Shown here: piece by piece, positions 41,045 to 49,712 of the stretch
Layout: each line of letters starts with the position of its first letter
How positions within the stretch are numbered: the first letter of the stretch is position 1
NCBI GenBank assembly: GCA_039812705.1
Contig: JBDIBA010000005.1
Coordinates: 1 to 62,232 of the forward strand
Direction of reading: 5' to 3'
DNA from: JBDIBA01 sp039812705
Lineage (GTDB): Bacteria; Actinomycetota; Acidimicrobiia; Acidimicrobiales; JBBSGY01
DNA: 62,232 nt
Notes under the pieces: generated by a model
The model's input: only the letters and a program-made list of their open reading frames with translations
Database searches by the model: none
What the model was told of the DNA's origin: nothing
Program-made: the position numbers and the translations under genes

Positions 41045-42394
41045 GTGGCGCAAATCGACACCGTTTTCAAGGCTTATGACGTTCGAGGAACGGTTCCAGA
41101 CGAACTAGACGCAGACCTCGTTGAAGCAACGGGCGCTGCATTTGCTCACCTCATGAAGCAGGAGGGTGCTCGTCGCGTCCTCATTTGCCGAGACATGCGC
41201 CCGTCGGGTGTTGAGTTTGTCGAGCGCTTCGCAAAGGGTGTTACCGGCCAAGGCCTTGACGTTGTTGACCTTGGCATGGGCTCCACAGACCTCTTGTACT
41301 TTGCTGCGGGCCACCTCGATGCTCCGGGCGCAATGCTCACGGCATCGCACAACCCCGCGCAGTACAACGGAATCAAGCTGTGTCGCGCAGGTGCGCGCCC
41401 GGTCGGTTTGGAGTCGGGCCTCGGGACGATCAAAGACACCATCATCGCCGGCGGTCCAGCAACCGTTGATGCTCCGGGAACGCTCTCTCAACAAGACGTC
41501 ATGGCTGACTTTGTTAACCATGTTCGCTCGTTTGTTGACACGTCAAGCCTTCGTCCTTTGAAGATTGTTGCTGACACTGCAAACGGCATGGGTGGCTTGG
41601 TTGCACCCAAGGTGTTTGAGGGCCTGCCCTTCGATGTCGAGATCATGTATCCCGAACTTGACGGAACTTTCCCCAATCACCCAGCCGACCCCATTCAGCC
41701 GGAGAACCTTGTCGACCTTCAAAAGCGCGTTCTAGAAGTTGGCGCAGACATTGGCCTTGCATTCGATGGCGATGCCGACCGTGTGTTCTTGGTGGACGAC
41801 AAAGCACAGCTGGTTTCAGGTTCCATCACGACCGCAATGGTTGCTGACTCCATTTTGCAAAAGCGCAGCGGCGAAGCCGTTGTTTACAACGTTGTTTGTT
41901 CCAAGACCGTTCCCGAGGTCATTGCAGAGCGCGGCGGCAAGCCAATTCGTTCACGCGTTGGCCACTCGTTCATCAAGGGCTTGATGGCAGAGAACAACGC
42001 AGTGTTTGGTGGCGAGCACAGCGGTCACTACTACTTCCGCGACAACTTCTTTGCAGACTCGGGAATCATTGCCGCAATGATCACTTTGGAAATGGTCTCA
42101 GTGGCAAACAAGCCACTTTCAGAACTACGTGAACCGCTCGAGCGTTACGCAGCATCGGGCGAGATCAACACCAAGGTGTCTGACACCAACCGTGTAATTG
42201 ATTACGTGGCCGAGCAATACAAAGACGCACAACAAGACCGTCTTGACGGACTGACTGTTGACTTTGGTGACTGGTGGTTCTCGCTTCGTCCATCAAACAC
42301 AGAGCCTCTGTTGCGCTTGAATCTTGAGGCGCCGACACGCGAGGAAGTCGACGCGCGCGTTAGCGAGGTTCGAGCCATGTTCGACAAGGCGTAA
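41045..42394 (+). CDS. manB: Phosphomannomutase/phosphoglucomutase
   Basis: Interconverts mannose-6-phosphate and mannose-1-phosphate (or the glucose forms). The 449 residues show the four alpha-D-phosphohexomutase domains: the phosphoserine loop TASHNP (about 100), metal loop DGDADR (about 241), the GGEHSGHYYF sugar loop and the C-terminal phosphate loop RPSNTEP. The GTG at 41045 has AGGAG 5 bases upstream. It feeds the pyrophosphorylase upstream with mannose-1-phosphate. It is followed by Trm112 and SIS isomerase genes, a conserved actinobacterial order. Confidence 0.93.
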   Translation: MAQIDTVFKAYDVRGTVPDELDADLVEATGAAFAHLMKQEGARRVLICRDMRPSGVEFVERFAKGVTGQGLDVVDLGMGSTDLLYFAAGHLDAPGAMLTASHNPAQYNGIKLCRAGARPVGLESGLGTIKDTIIAGGPATVDAPGTLSQQDVMADFVNHVRSFVDTSSLRPLKIVADTANGMGGLVAPKVFEGLPFDVEIMYPELDGTFPNHPADPIQPENLVDLQKRVLEVGADIGLAFDGDADRVFLVDDKAQLVSGSITTAMVADSILQKRSGEAVVYNVVCSKTVPEVIAERGGKPIRSRVGHSFIKGLMAENNAVFGGEHSGHYYFRDNFFADSGIIAAMITLEMVSVANKPLSELREPLERYAASGEINTKVSDTNRVIDYVAEQYKDAQQDRLDGLTVDFGDWWFSLRPSNTEPLLRLNLEAPTREEVDARVSEVRAMFDKA

Positions 42395-42403
42395 CGAGCC
42401 AAC

Positions 42404-42640
42404 GTGATCAACGCTTCGCTTCGCAAGGTCCTTGTTTGTCCGCGTGACAAACAACCTTTGTGGTTTTTTGAAGGTGCAAGCGTGTTTTACAACGAGCGGC
42501 TCGGCGTCGTGTACGAAGTCAAAGACTCGATCGCGGCCTTGTTGCCTGAGTCAGCTCGCGCCGTAACCGATGACGAGCAGCAAAGTTTCGCAACACAGAT
42601 CAAGGCTGGCAATGCAATCCAAACCGGCGTTAAGGAGTAG
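42404..42640 (+). CDS. Trm112 family protein
   Basis: A 78-residue protein with the Trm112/YcaR fold. It has the VCPRDKQPL segment after a short N-terminal helix; the second CxxC seen in some homologues is missing, so it probably binds no zinc through four cysteines. It lies 9 bases after manB and 3 bases before the SIS isomerase. It is short and often overlooked; its role in bacteria is not defined. The start is the GTG at 42404, with no clear Shine-Dalgarno. Confidence 0.82.
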   Translation: MINASLRKVLVCPRDKQPLWFFEGASVFYNERLGVVYEVKDSIAALLPESARAVTDDEQQSFATQIKAGNAIQTGVKE

Positions 42641-42643
42641 GCA

Positions 42644-43684
42644 ATGAGCGCAAATCTCGAATCGTTGTTGGCAATGCCAGACCATGCACAGCGCGCATAT
42701 CAGTTCGCGAAGCGGGTTGAAGGGCTGCCCGAGCGCGAGCGAGTTGAGAACATTGTTGTCATCGGTGTCGGTTCTGCGGGCATTGCCGGCGACGTTGTCG
42801 TTGCGGCGGCTGGTCCATACATGGCTGTTCCTGTGACGGTTGTTCGTTCTTATGAAGTGCCGGCGTTTGTCGGTGAAGGTTCGCTTGTCTTTGCGCTTTC
42901 GTTCTCAGGCGACTCCGAAGAAGTTGTTGAAGCGGCAAGCGAAGCGGCTAACCGCGGTGCGCGTGTTGTTGCCGTTACCTGCGGAGGAGAATTGGGTCGT
43001 CGCGCGGGTTTGTGGGGAGCGCCTTGTTTGCGTCTTGCTCGCGAGCTCAGCAGTGGACAGGCAGCAATGATTGCGATGGCCGTGTCGGCGCTGTCGATGC
43101 TCGAAACCATTGGTCTGTTTCCGGGCGCATCGCAGTGGGTTGAAGACGCCGTGACACAATTGCGCGAACGCGTAACTGAATTGTCAGAGCCTGGAAACTT
43201 TGCCGAAAGCATTGCAGAGGACATGGCGGGGCGAACCGTGATGATCCACGCAGCCGGTGCGTTGGGTTGTGCATCTGCATTGCGTTGGAAAACTCAGTTG
43301 AATGCCGTTGCGCAAGTGCCCGCATTTTGGGCGGCGCAGCCTGATGTGTGTTTTCACGAAGTTGCCGGTTGGGGAGCGCGCGGGTTTGGGTCGCTGCAGC
43401 CCTTAACCGACGGGTTGATGAGCAATTGTGTTTTGATCAATCTTCGCCACAGCGAGGAACATCCACAGATTGCGCAGCGGTTTGAGGTTTGTGATCGCTA
43501 CCTTGCGCCATACGTCGGAGCCATTGTTGAAGTCGAGGCAGCCGGTGAAGGCGAGCTTGCTCAAGTGCTTGACCTGATGCTGATCGGTGATTACGTGGCA
43601 ATGGTTGCGGCCAAGGCGTCGGGGTTGACGGGCGAGCCTGCCATCGTGCTTTCCGAACTGAGAATGGCGCTGGCCGAGCGCTAG
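42644..43684 (+). CDS. SIS-domain phosphoglucose/phosphomannose isomerase-like protein
   Basis: Probably converts fructose-6-phosphate to mannose-6-phosphate (and glucose-6-phosphate). The 346-residue product has two SIS halves: VVIGVGSAGIAGDVV with FALSFSGDSEE in the first, and a C-terminal PMI_C-like part. It is the actinobacterial equivalent of ManA in this conserved locus. The ATG at 42644 has GGAG 6 bases upstream. Compared with characterised enzymes, the second half is the less conserved part, so the catalytic specificity is inferred from context. Confidence 0.85.
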   Translation: MSANLESLLAMPDHAQRAYQFAKRVEGLPERERVENIVVIGVGSAGIAGDVVVAAAGPYMAVPVTVVRSYEVPAFVGEGSLVFALSFSGDSEEVVEAASEAANRGARVVAVTCGGELGRRAGLWGAPCLRLARELSSGQAAMIAMAVSALSMLETIGLFPGASQWVEDAVTQLRERVTELSEPGNFAESIAEDMAGRTVMIHAAGALGCASALRWKTQLNAVAQVPAFWAAQPDVCFHEVAGWGARGFGSLQPLTDGLMSNCVLINLRHSEEHPQIAQRFEVCDRYLAPYVGAIVEVEAAGEGELAQVLDLMLIGDYVAMVAAKASGLTGEPAIVLSELRMALAER

Positions 43685-43711
43685 CGAACAGCACATCCAG
43701 CGGTCCGGCCA

Positions 43712-43717
43712 TAGAGT
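43712..43717 (+). promoter_or_regulatory. -10 box (TAGAGT) of leaderless ahcY
   Basis: TAGAGT ends 7 bases before the ATG at 43725. A GTG at 43716 falls inside the box, so the ATG is the likely start. Confidence 0.5.
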
Positions 43718-43724
43718 GACCGTC

Positions 43725-45176
43725 ATGACTGGTAATCGCGTGCTCAAGGACAACGACTTCAAGGTCGCCGATCTCTCTCTTGCGCAATGGGGTCGCAAGG
43801 AAATTGAGCTGGCCGAAGTCGAGATGCCCGGTTTGATGGCACTCCGCGAGCAGTACGCGGGTGAAAAGCCACTCGCTGGTGCGCGCATTGCAGGCAGTCT
43901 TCACATGACTGTGCAGACGGCTGTGCTCATCGAGACTCTTCACATGCTTGGTGCCGAGTTGCGATGGGTCAGTTGCAACATCTTTTCCACCCAAGACCAC
44001 GCAGCTGCGGCCGTCGTTGTTGGAAACGGAAGCGCCGAGGCGCCAAGCGGTGTTCCTGTGTTTGCTTGGAAGGGCGAGACTCTTGATGAGTATTGGTGGT
44101 GCACCGAGCAACTAATGCGTTGGCCAGAGGGCGCCACCCCAAACATGATTCTTGACGACGGTGGCGACGCGACAATGTTGGTTCACTTGGGTACCGAGTT
44201 TGAAAAACAAGGCGCGGTTCCCAACGCTGGTTCAAACGACAGCGACGAATACCGCATCGTGCTTGAAACCCTCCGTCGCAGTGTTGTGTCAAATGGCAAC
44301 TACTGGACGAACATTGCAAATGGCATTCGCGGCGTCAGTGAAGAGACGACAACCGGCGTGCACCGTCTGCATCAGCGCATGGATGCCGGAACACTGCTGT
44401 TTCCCGCAATCGATGTCAACAACTCCGTCACAAAATCCAAGTTCGACAACCTTTACGGGTGTCGGCACAGCTTGGTCGACGGAATCATGCGCGCGACCGA
44501 TGTCATGCTCGCCGGGAAAGTTGCTGTTGTTTGCGGCTATGGCGATGTTGGCAAGGGCTGTGCGCAGTCATTGCGCGGTCAAGGTGCCCGCGTCATCGTT
44601 ACTGAGATCGATCCGATCAATGCGCTGCAGGCGGCAATGGAGGGCTATCAGGTTTGTGCGCTCGAAGACGTTCTCGACACCGCAGACGTTTTTGTCACAG
44701 CCACTGGAAACATGGGCGTTATTACGGCGGCCGACATGGCACGCATGAAGCACAACGCAATTGTCTGCAACATTGGCCACTTCGATAACGAGATTGAAGT
44801 TGCCGGCCTTACCAGCGCGGGTGCAACGCGCAACGAGATCAAGCCGCAAGTTGATGAGTGGAAGTTTGCCGACGGCCACAGCGTGATTCTCTTGGCCGAG
44901 GGTCGTCTTGTGAATCTTGGTTGTGCAACCGGCCACCCAAGCTTTGTGATGTCGTGCAGTTTCTCCAATCAGGTCATGGCTCAGATTGAACTGTTTGCAA
45001 ACTCGGCCGACTACGAGAACCGCGTTTACACATTGCCCAAAAAACTTGACGAGCAAGTTGCAAGGCTTCACCTTGACAAGCTCGGTGCGAAACTGACACG
45101 CCTTACCGACGCTCAGGCCGAGTACATCGGTGTCGACCCAGACGGTCCGTACAAGCCTGACGCCTACCGTTACTAA
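43725..45176 (+). CDS. ahcY: Adenosylhomocysteinase
   Basis: Hydrolyses S-adenosylhomocysteine to adenosine and homocysteine, clearing the product of methyltransferases. The 483 residues include the substrate domain (HMTVQTAVLIETL; CNIFSTQDHAAA) and the NAD domain with GYGDVGKGCAQSLRGQGA, and end with the DGPYKPDAYRY C-terminus that reaches into the neighbour's active site. An insertion relative to short forms, as in other actinobacteria, makes it about 485 long. The start is set by the -10 box. Confidence 0.96.
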   Translation: MTGNRVLKDNDFKVADLSLAQWGRKEIELAEVEMPGLMALREQYAGEKPLAGARIAGSLHMTVQTAVLIETLHMLGAELRWVSCNIFSTQDHAAAAVVVGNGSAEAPSGVPVFAWKGETLDEYWWCTEQLMRWPEGATPNMILDDGGDATMLVHLGTEFEKQGAVPNAGSNDSDEYRIVLETLRRSVVSNGNYWTNIANGIRGVSEETTTGVHRLHQRMDAGTLLFPAIDVNNSVTKSKFDNLYGCRHSLVDGIMRATDVMLAGKVAVVCGYGDVGKGCAQSLRGQGARVIVTEIDPINALQAAMEGYQVCALEDVLDTADVFVTATGNMGVITAADMARMKHNAIVCNIGHFDNEIEVAGLTSAGATRNEIKPQVDEWKFADGHSVILLAEGRLVNLGCATGHPSFVMSCSFSNQVMAQIELFANSADYENRVYTLPKKLDEQVARLHLDKLGAKLTRLTDAQAEYIGVDPDGPYKPDAYRY

Positions 45177-45327
45177 GTGCCGTTTGCGCAGGGGTGAGGC
45201 CCGGTAACAAGGTCTCGATGTTGCGATTGTGACAATCAGACAAATCCGAAAATGTGCCTGCGTGGTCGGGGTGACTGACGGCTAGGTTTTGGCAACTTTT
45301 CAGGTTTTATCCAGATTGGAGCTTCTA

Positions 45328-45804
45328 ATGAGGTTTTTGTCCGAAGCGTTTTCATCTGCCCGCCAACGGTTCAATCGAACCGGACGCAAGCCCAAAGTGC
45401 TTGCGGCGATTGTTCTTTCGCTAGCCGTCTTGCTGCCTGTTACAACCGTGACGGCGAACGCTGCACAGCAGAGTGCCAACCCGGCAATCAGCTGGCCTGT
45501 CGGTTTGGCGAGTGACCAATGCGGGGACTGGGCTTCTCAGGTGCACTACTGGGCACAGATGCGCGTCACCAAGTACAAAGACGGACGGCGCCGCGTATAT
45601 GTGACCTGGACGCGCCGAGACTCGGCTCGCAACGAAAGCATCCGAATCAAGAGTGTGAAGATTAACGGAAGGGCTCGCGCTGCGTCTCCAGGAGTATTCC
45701 GTGGAGATTCAACCCGCGCTAGCCACAGGGCCACCTTCCAGTGGGTTCACACCGGTGCGGGCGGAAGTACGACGCTGACCTGTTCTGTTTCGGCTTCTGT
45801 CTGA
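45328..45804 (+). CDS. Secreted small protein of unknown function
   Basis: The 158-residue product has a long basic N-region (RQRFNRTGRKPK) and a signal peptide ending near residue 45 at ANAA. The mature part (about 110 residues) has two cysteines (about 67 and 151) and a mid-region rich in Arg, Thr and aromatic residues (RVTKYKDGRRRVYVTWTRRD), suggestive of a compact beta domain stabilised by one disulfide. The ATG at 45328 has GGAG 7 bases upstream, which decides it over the frame from 45289. No homologue is recognised. Confidence 0.7.
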   Translation: MRFLSEAFSSARQRFNRTGRKPKVLAAIVLSLAVLLPVTTVTANAAQQSANPAISWPVGLASDQCGDWASQVHYWAQMRVTKYKDGRRRVYVTWTRRDSARNESIRIKSVKINGRARAASPGVFRGDSTRASHRATFQWVHTGAGGSTTLTCSVSASV

Positions 45805-45865
45805 GGGCCTCGTTGGTTCCCAATAGCCAAACTTAGGTAGCGAATCCAAAGGTTCTGTCGGCAGC

Positions 45866-45906
45866 AGCTCCTGATGACACCTTCTTCGGTGTTGATTTCA
45901 GGAGCT
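45866..45906. repeat. Long hairpin between the secreted protein gene and comF
   Basis: AGCTCCTGA (45866-45874) pairs perfectly with TCAGGAGCT (45898-45906); an inner GACACC/GGTGTT stem adds more pairing. It is possibly a terminator for the upstream gene or a regulatory structure; T-run evidence is weak. Confidence 0.5.
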
Positions 45907-45923
45907 CTGTCACAGGGCCTTTG

Positions 45924-45929
45924 TAATTT
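45924..45929 (+). promoter_or_regulatory. -10 box (TAATTT) of leaderless comF
   Basis: TAATTT ends 7 bases before the ATG at 45937. Confidence 0.45.
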
Positions 45930-45936
45930 CTGAAAG

Positions 45937-46521
45937 ATGCTGTATCCCGAAGTTTGTCCACTATGTAGTACTTGCGGTGTCGCGCCGTGCCAGGTGTGTG
46001 GGTCAAAAGTCAAGGCTCCGGGCGGCGTCGCATCGGCGCCACCGGGCGTTGACGGTTTGTTTTCGTTAACGCTGTATGAAGACCTTGGTGCCCAACTGGT
46101 GCGCGCAATCAAGTTTCAGAACAGGCGAGACTCGCTGCGTTGGGCCGCCGCCGAGATTGCCGGCCAGGTCGGCATGTTTTCTTTCGATGTCGTCACTTGG
46201 GTCCCTTCTTCGAAGGCATCGCTGAGGCACCGCGGTTTCGAACCCGCGAGCCTGGTGGCCGATCAGGTTGCGAGGAGGCTGAACGTTGATTCCGCTGGGT
46301 TGCTCAGCCGTCGTCGTGACGACGTGGGCCAGCGAACGAAAACTCGTCGTGACCGCCTTGATGGCCCGGCATTGCGCCTCCGACGTTCGGTTCCTGGCCC
46401 AGCGGTCTTGCTGATTGACGACGTGGTGACAACTGGCGCCACATTGACGACCGCTGCTGGGGTCCTGCGTGACGGCGGAGCAAGGTTTATCTATGCCGGG
46501 TGTCTGGCTCGGAAGACGTAG
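45937..46521 (+). CDS. comFC: ComF family protein (phosphoribosyltransferase fold)
   Basis: The 194 residues have an N-terminal zinc site with two CxxC pairs (CPLC at 7-10 and CQVC at 18-21), a middle part with the helix RAIKFQNR, and a type I phosphoribosyltransferase PRPP motif VLLIDDVVTTGAT near residue 160. ComFC acts in DNA uptake in competent bacteria and is also kept in many bacteria with no known competence. The -10 box 7 bases upstream supports the ATG. Downstream, instead of the usual hpf, is a structured non-coding RNA and then secA. Confidence 0.88.
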   Translation: MLYPEVCPLCSTCGVAPCQVCGSKVKAPGGVASAPPGVDGLFSLTLYEDLGAQLVRAIKFQNRRDSLRWAAAEIAGQVGMFSFDVVTWVPSSKASLRHRGFEPASLVADQVARRLNVDSAGLLSRRRDDVGQRTKTRRDRLDGPALRLRRSVPGPAVLLIDDVVTTGATLTTAAGVLRDGGARFIYAGCLARKT

Positions 46522-46536
46522 GCGCTGTTGTTTCTC

Positions 46537-46542
46537 TACAAT
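46537..46542 (+). promoter_or_regulatory. -10 box (TACAAT) of the non-coding RNA
   Basis: TACAAT, close to the consensus TATAAT, lies 7 bases before the first base of the RNA closing stem at 46550. No clear -35 is seen. Confidence 0.55.
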
Positions 46543-46549
46543 TGCGGTC

Positions 46550-46729
46550 ACCGTGCGCGGGTCTGTGGTTGAAAGTCGATGCCAGTCGCAGGCGAAACGA
46601 CCCACGTAAGGCGGTTTTTCCGCTGATCATGGTGCGGCTTAGAAGTAAGTCCTGTGCGGGCGAGTCGGTGAAACTCACCGCGGCCGGCAGGCAGGTGTGG
46701 GGTCAAAGACCAGGTCAGCCGCGCACGGT
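46550..46729 (+). ncRNA. Structured non-coding RNA, possible raiA-type RNA
   Basis: A 180-base transcript is indicated. Its ends form a perfect 11-bp closing stem, ACCGTGCGCGG (46550-46560) with 46719-46729. Inside are several short hairpins: GUGG/CCAC (46565-46568, 46602-46605) enclosing GUCG/CGAC and GCC/GGC pairs; GCGG-UUUUU-CCGC (46611-46623); GGCUUA-GAAG-UAAGUCC (46636-46652, one bulge); CGGUG-AAACU-CACCG (46666-46680); and GGUC-AAA-GACC (46701-46711). The -10 box TACAAT is 7 bases upstream. The overlapping 93-codon frame does not look like protein-coding sequence. Position between comF and secA, where hpf/raiA lies in related genomes, suggests the raiA motif RNA of Actinobacteria and Firmicutes. 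That identity is inferred from location and size; I could not check the consensus. Confidence 0.7.
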
Positions 46730-46795
46730 ACTTGCGTCATGTCGTCATCTGATGTTTCGTGGTCGAAGCGCGAGCCGCTAAAGGCCCCGGCTCGG

Positions 46796-46801
46796 TAAGG
46801 T
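46796..46801 (+). promoter_or_regulatory. -10 box (TAAGGT) of secA
   Basis: TAAGGT ends 10 bases before the secA ATG, giving a leader of a few bases at most and a promoter separate from that of the RNA. Confidence 0.4.
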
Positions 46802-46811
46802 TGCGGCCATC

Positions 46812-49655
46812 ATGGGTATTTTCGACAGACTTCTTCGTGCAGGTGAGGGTCGCAAGCAGCGCGCACTTGCATCTCTTGTTCCAGATATCAACGCCCTGGG
46901 CCCAGAGATGGAGCGTCTTTCCAACCAGCAGCTGGCCGCTAAGACGGCAGAGTTCCGCGGGCGGGTAGACCGAGCACTTGGTGACTTTGACAAGAGGGCA
47001 GCCAAGGAAGCACACGACGAAGACCTTGAGCTGCAGCGCGCGGCTGAAACCGATGAAGCCGAGCTTCACCCAGAAGAAGCAGCCGAGTACGAAAAGGCTC
47101 TCGAAGAAAACCGCCAGCGCAAAGAGCAGCGAGAAAAGCAGCGCAAGGAAAAGATTGAAGAGGTGCTGAACGACTCGTTGATCGAGGCGTTTGCAGTTGT
47201 CCGCGAAGCCTCCGTTCGTTCTACGGGTCAGCGCCACTACGACGTGCAGCTAATGGGTGGTGCGGCACTTCATTTCGGCTGGATTGCCGAAATGAAAACC
47301 GGTGAGGGAAAGACTCTTGTTTCGACTCTTCCTGTTTATTTGAATGCAATCAGCGGCCTTGGCGTTCACGTGGTCACGGTTAACGACTATTTGGCAAGTC
47401 GCGACGCGCACTCAATGGGTCGAGTTCACGGTTTTCTGGGCCTCGACGTTGGCATCGCGCTGCCCGGAATGTCGCCTGATCAAAAACGACTTGCTTACGC
47501 AGCGCCAATTACATACGGCACAAACACAGAGTTCGGGTTCGACTATCTGCGTGACAACATGGCGCGCAGCCGTTCCGAGATGGTGCAGCGCAGTCACCAC
47601 TTTGCGATTGTCGACGAGGTCGACTCCATTCTCATCGACGAAGCGCGTACGCCACTCATCATCAGTGGTCCCGCATCGGAATCCGCCAAGCTGTATTACC
47701 AATTTGCAGGTATTGCTCGCACGCTTAGGCGCGACACCGATTATGAAATCGACGAGAAGAACCGCACGGTTTCACCAACCGAGGCGGGAATCGAAAAGGT
47801 CGAGCGGGCTCTTGGCGTCGACAACCTCTATGACCTGTCTGCAGTCAGCTACGTGCACCAACTAACTGCGGCGTTGAAGGCCAAGGAGCTATATCACCGC
47901 GACAAGGAATACATCGTTTCTGACGGTGAAGTGAAAATTGTCGACGAGTTCACGGGCCGTGTTTTGGATGGGCGTCGTTGGTCCGACGGCATTCACCAAG
48001 CCGTTGAAGCCAAAGAGCGCCAACGGATTCAAGAAGAGAACCACACTTGGGCAACGGTCACGCTGCAGAACTACTTCCGCATGTACGACAAGTTGGCGGG
48101 CATGACGGGTACCGCCGAAACCGAAGCCGCCGAGTTCTCAAACACATACAAGATGCCCGTTGTTCCTATTCCGACGCACCGTGGAATTGACCGTGCCGAC
48201 GAAGGCGACCTCATCTACAAGTCTGAGATGGGAAAGTTCAACGCCATCGTTGCCGACATTGTCGACCGCAACATCGACGGCCAGCCCGTGCTTGTCGGTA
48301 CTGCCTCGGTCGGAAAGTCCGAGATACTTTCGCGGTTGTTGACCATGAAGGGCGTTCGCCACGAAGTGCTCAACGCAAAGCAACACGCGCGCGAGGCCGA
48401 AATCATCACCCAGGCCGGACGCATTGGTGCTGTGACCGTTGCAACCAACATGGCTGGGCGTGGTGTTGACATCTTGCTGGGCGGAAACGCCGAGGGTCTT
48501 GCGCGTCGCGATGTCATTTCGGCCGGGCTTGACCCCAACAGTGAAGAAGGCCAGGCTCACTTCCAGCGGGTGTTGCCACGATTCCGTCAGCAGTGCAAGG
48601 AAGAAGGCGACCAGGTTCGCGAGCTTGGCGGTTTGTACGTGTTGGGCTCCGAACGCCATGAGTCTCGCCGCATCGACAATCAGTTGCGCGGTCGTGCGGG
48701 CCGTCAAGGCGACCCCGGTGAGAGCCGCTTCTACCTCTCGCTCGAGGACGAACTCTTGCGGCTGTTTGCAGCCGGAGCAATGCAGTGGGTTATGGGTCGT
48801 GCGTTTCCAGACGACCAGCCGATCGAGGCCTCGATGGTCACCAAGGCAATTGAGCGTGCGCAAAGCCAGGTGGAGGGCAAGAACGCCCAGGTTCGCAAGG
48901 AAACGCTCAAGTACGACGAGATGTTGAACCAGCAGCGCAAGGTGATCTACGCGCGGCGCATGCAAATCATAGATGGCGATGATTTGCGCATGTACACGCG
49001 CACGTTGTTGCGCCACACCGTTGAAAACATTGTCGAGACCTACACGGACGAAAACACCGAGTGGGACCCCGAGGCAATGCTTGTCGAACTTGGCAACTAT
49101 TACCCGGTCAGCCTGCGAACATCTGATGTTGAAAACCTTGGTTCCGCCGACGAGATCATCGATGTGGTTGTGGCAGACGCATTTCGAGCCTTTACCGAAC
49201 GCGAAGTTTCAATGCCCGGTGGCGCCGAGACCATGCGCGCCTTCGAGCGCGAAGCCATGTTGCGCGTGATTGACCAGCGATGGCGCGATCACCTTGCCGA
49301 CATTGACTATTTGCGCGAAGGAATCAACTTGCGTGCAATGGCTCAGCAAGACCCGCTTGTTGCTTGGCAGAACGAAGGTTTTTCGATGTTCGGCCAGATG
49401 ATGTCGGCAATCGACGATGACTATTTGAAGCTTGTTATGCATGCAACCGTTGTGGCCGAACCCGTACCCGAACCAACAGCAGACATGAGCGAAGCAACGT
49501 TCACCGCAGCCGACGACCCTGTGCAGTCAATTGATTCACATGCCGGCGGTTCGCGTAACGCAATGCAGCCCAATGGCGGACAACACGATGGTGACGTCCC
49601 GCAAAATCGGGCCGAGAGAAGACGTATGGAAGCTCAGGCAAAACGACGTCGATAG
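46812..49655 (+). CDS. secA: Preprotein translocase ATPase SecA
   Basis: The motor that pushes unfolded secretory proteins through SecYEG. The 947 residues show Walker A MKTGEGKT (about 160-167), Walker B with DEVDSILIDEARTPL (about 270), GMTGTAETEA (about 430), VATNMAGRGVDI and the scaffold and wing domains. There is an acidic and Lys/Glu/Gln-rich insertion at about 65-120. The C-terminal zinc-binding motif (CxCx8CH/C) found in many SecAs is absent, and the protein ends in a basic ERRRMEAQAKRRR segment. A second SecA is not visible. Confidence 0.96.
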   Translation: MGIFDRLLRAGEGRKQRALASLVPDINALGPEMERLSNQQLAAKTAEFRGRVDRALGDFDKRAAKEAHDEDLELQRAAETDEAELHPEEAAEYEKALEENRQRKEQREKQRKEKIEEVLNDSLIEAFAVVREASVRSTGQRHYDVQLMGGAALHFGWIAEMKTGEGKTLVSTLPVYLNAISGLGVHVVTVNDYLASRDAHSMGRVHGFLGLDVGIALPGMSPDQKRLAYAAPITYGTNTEFGFDYLRDNMARSRSEMVQRSHHFAIVDEVDSILIDEARTPLIISGPASESAKLYYQFAGIARTLRRDTDYEIDEKNRTVSPTEAGIEKVERALGVDNLYDLSAVSYVHQLTAALKAKELYHRDKEYIVSDGEVKIVDEFTGRVLDGRRWSDGIHQAVEAKERQRIQEENHTWATVTLQNYFRMYDKLAGMTGTAETEAAEFSNTYKMPVVPIPTHRGIDRADEGDLIYKSEMGKFNAIVADIVDRNIDGQPVLVGTASVGKSEILSRLLTMKGVRHEVLNAKQHAREAEIITQAGRIGAVTVATNMAGRGVDILLGGNAEGLARRDVISAGLDPNSEEGQAHFQRVLPRFRQQCKEEGDQVRELGGLYVLGSERHESRRIDNQLRGRAGRQGDPGESRFYLSLEDELLRLFAAGAMQWVMGRAFPDDQPIEASMVTKAIERAQSQVEGKNAQVRKETLKYDEMLNQQRKVIYARRMQIIDGDDLRMYTRTLLRHTVENIVETYTDENTEWDPEAMLVELGNYYPVSLRTSDVENLGSADEIIDVVVADAFRAFTEREVSMPGGAETMRAFEREAMLRVIDQRWRDHLADIDYLREGINLRAMAQQDPLVAWQNEGFSMFGQMMSAIDDDYLKLVMHATVVAEPVPEPTADMSEATFTAADDPVQSIDSHAGGSRNAMQPNGGQHDGDVPQNRAERRRMEAQAKRRR

Positions 49656-49712
49656 CCAGACGCCACGGCGCACGAGTCGCGGCGCCGTTACGGCCTCCAG
49701 ACAAGGAAACAA

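Noticed and set aside
46500..46781. 93-codon frame overlapping the comF-secA gap as a gene (hpf or other)
   Set aside because: It overlaps the comF end, has no family resemblance to HPF and has unusual composition. The same stretch forms a closed RNA structure with a promoter in front.
48138..49016. 292-codon minus-strand frame inside secA
   Set aside because: It is a shadow of secA; the sense frame holds all SecA motifs.
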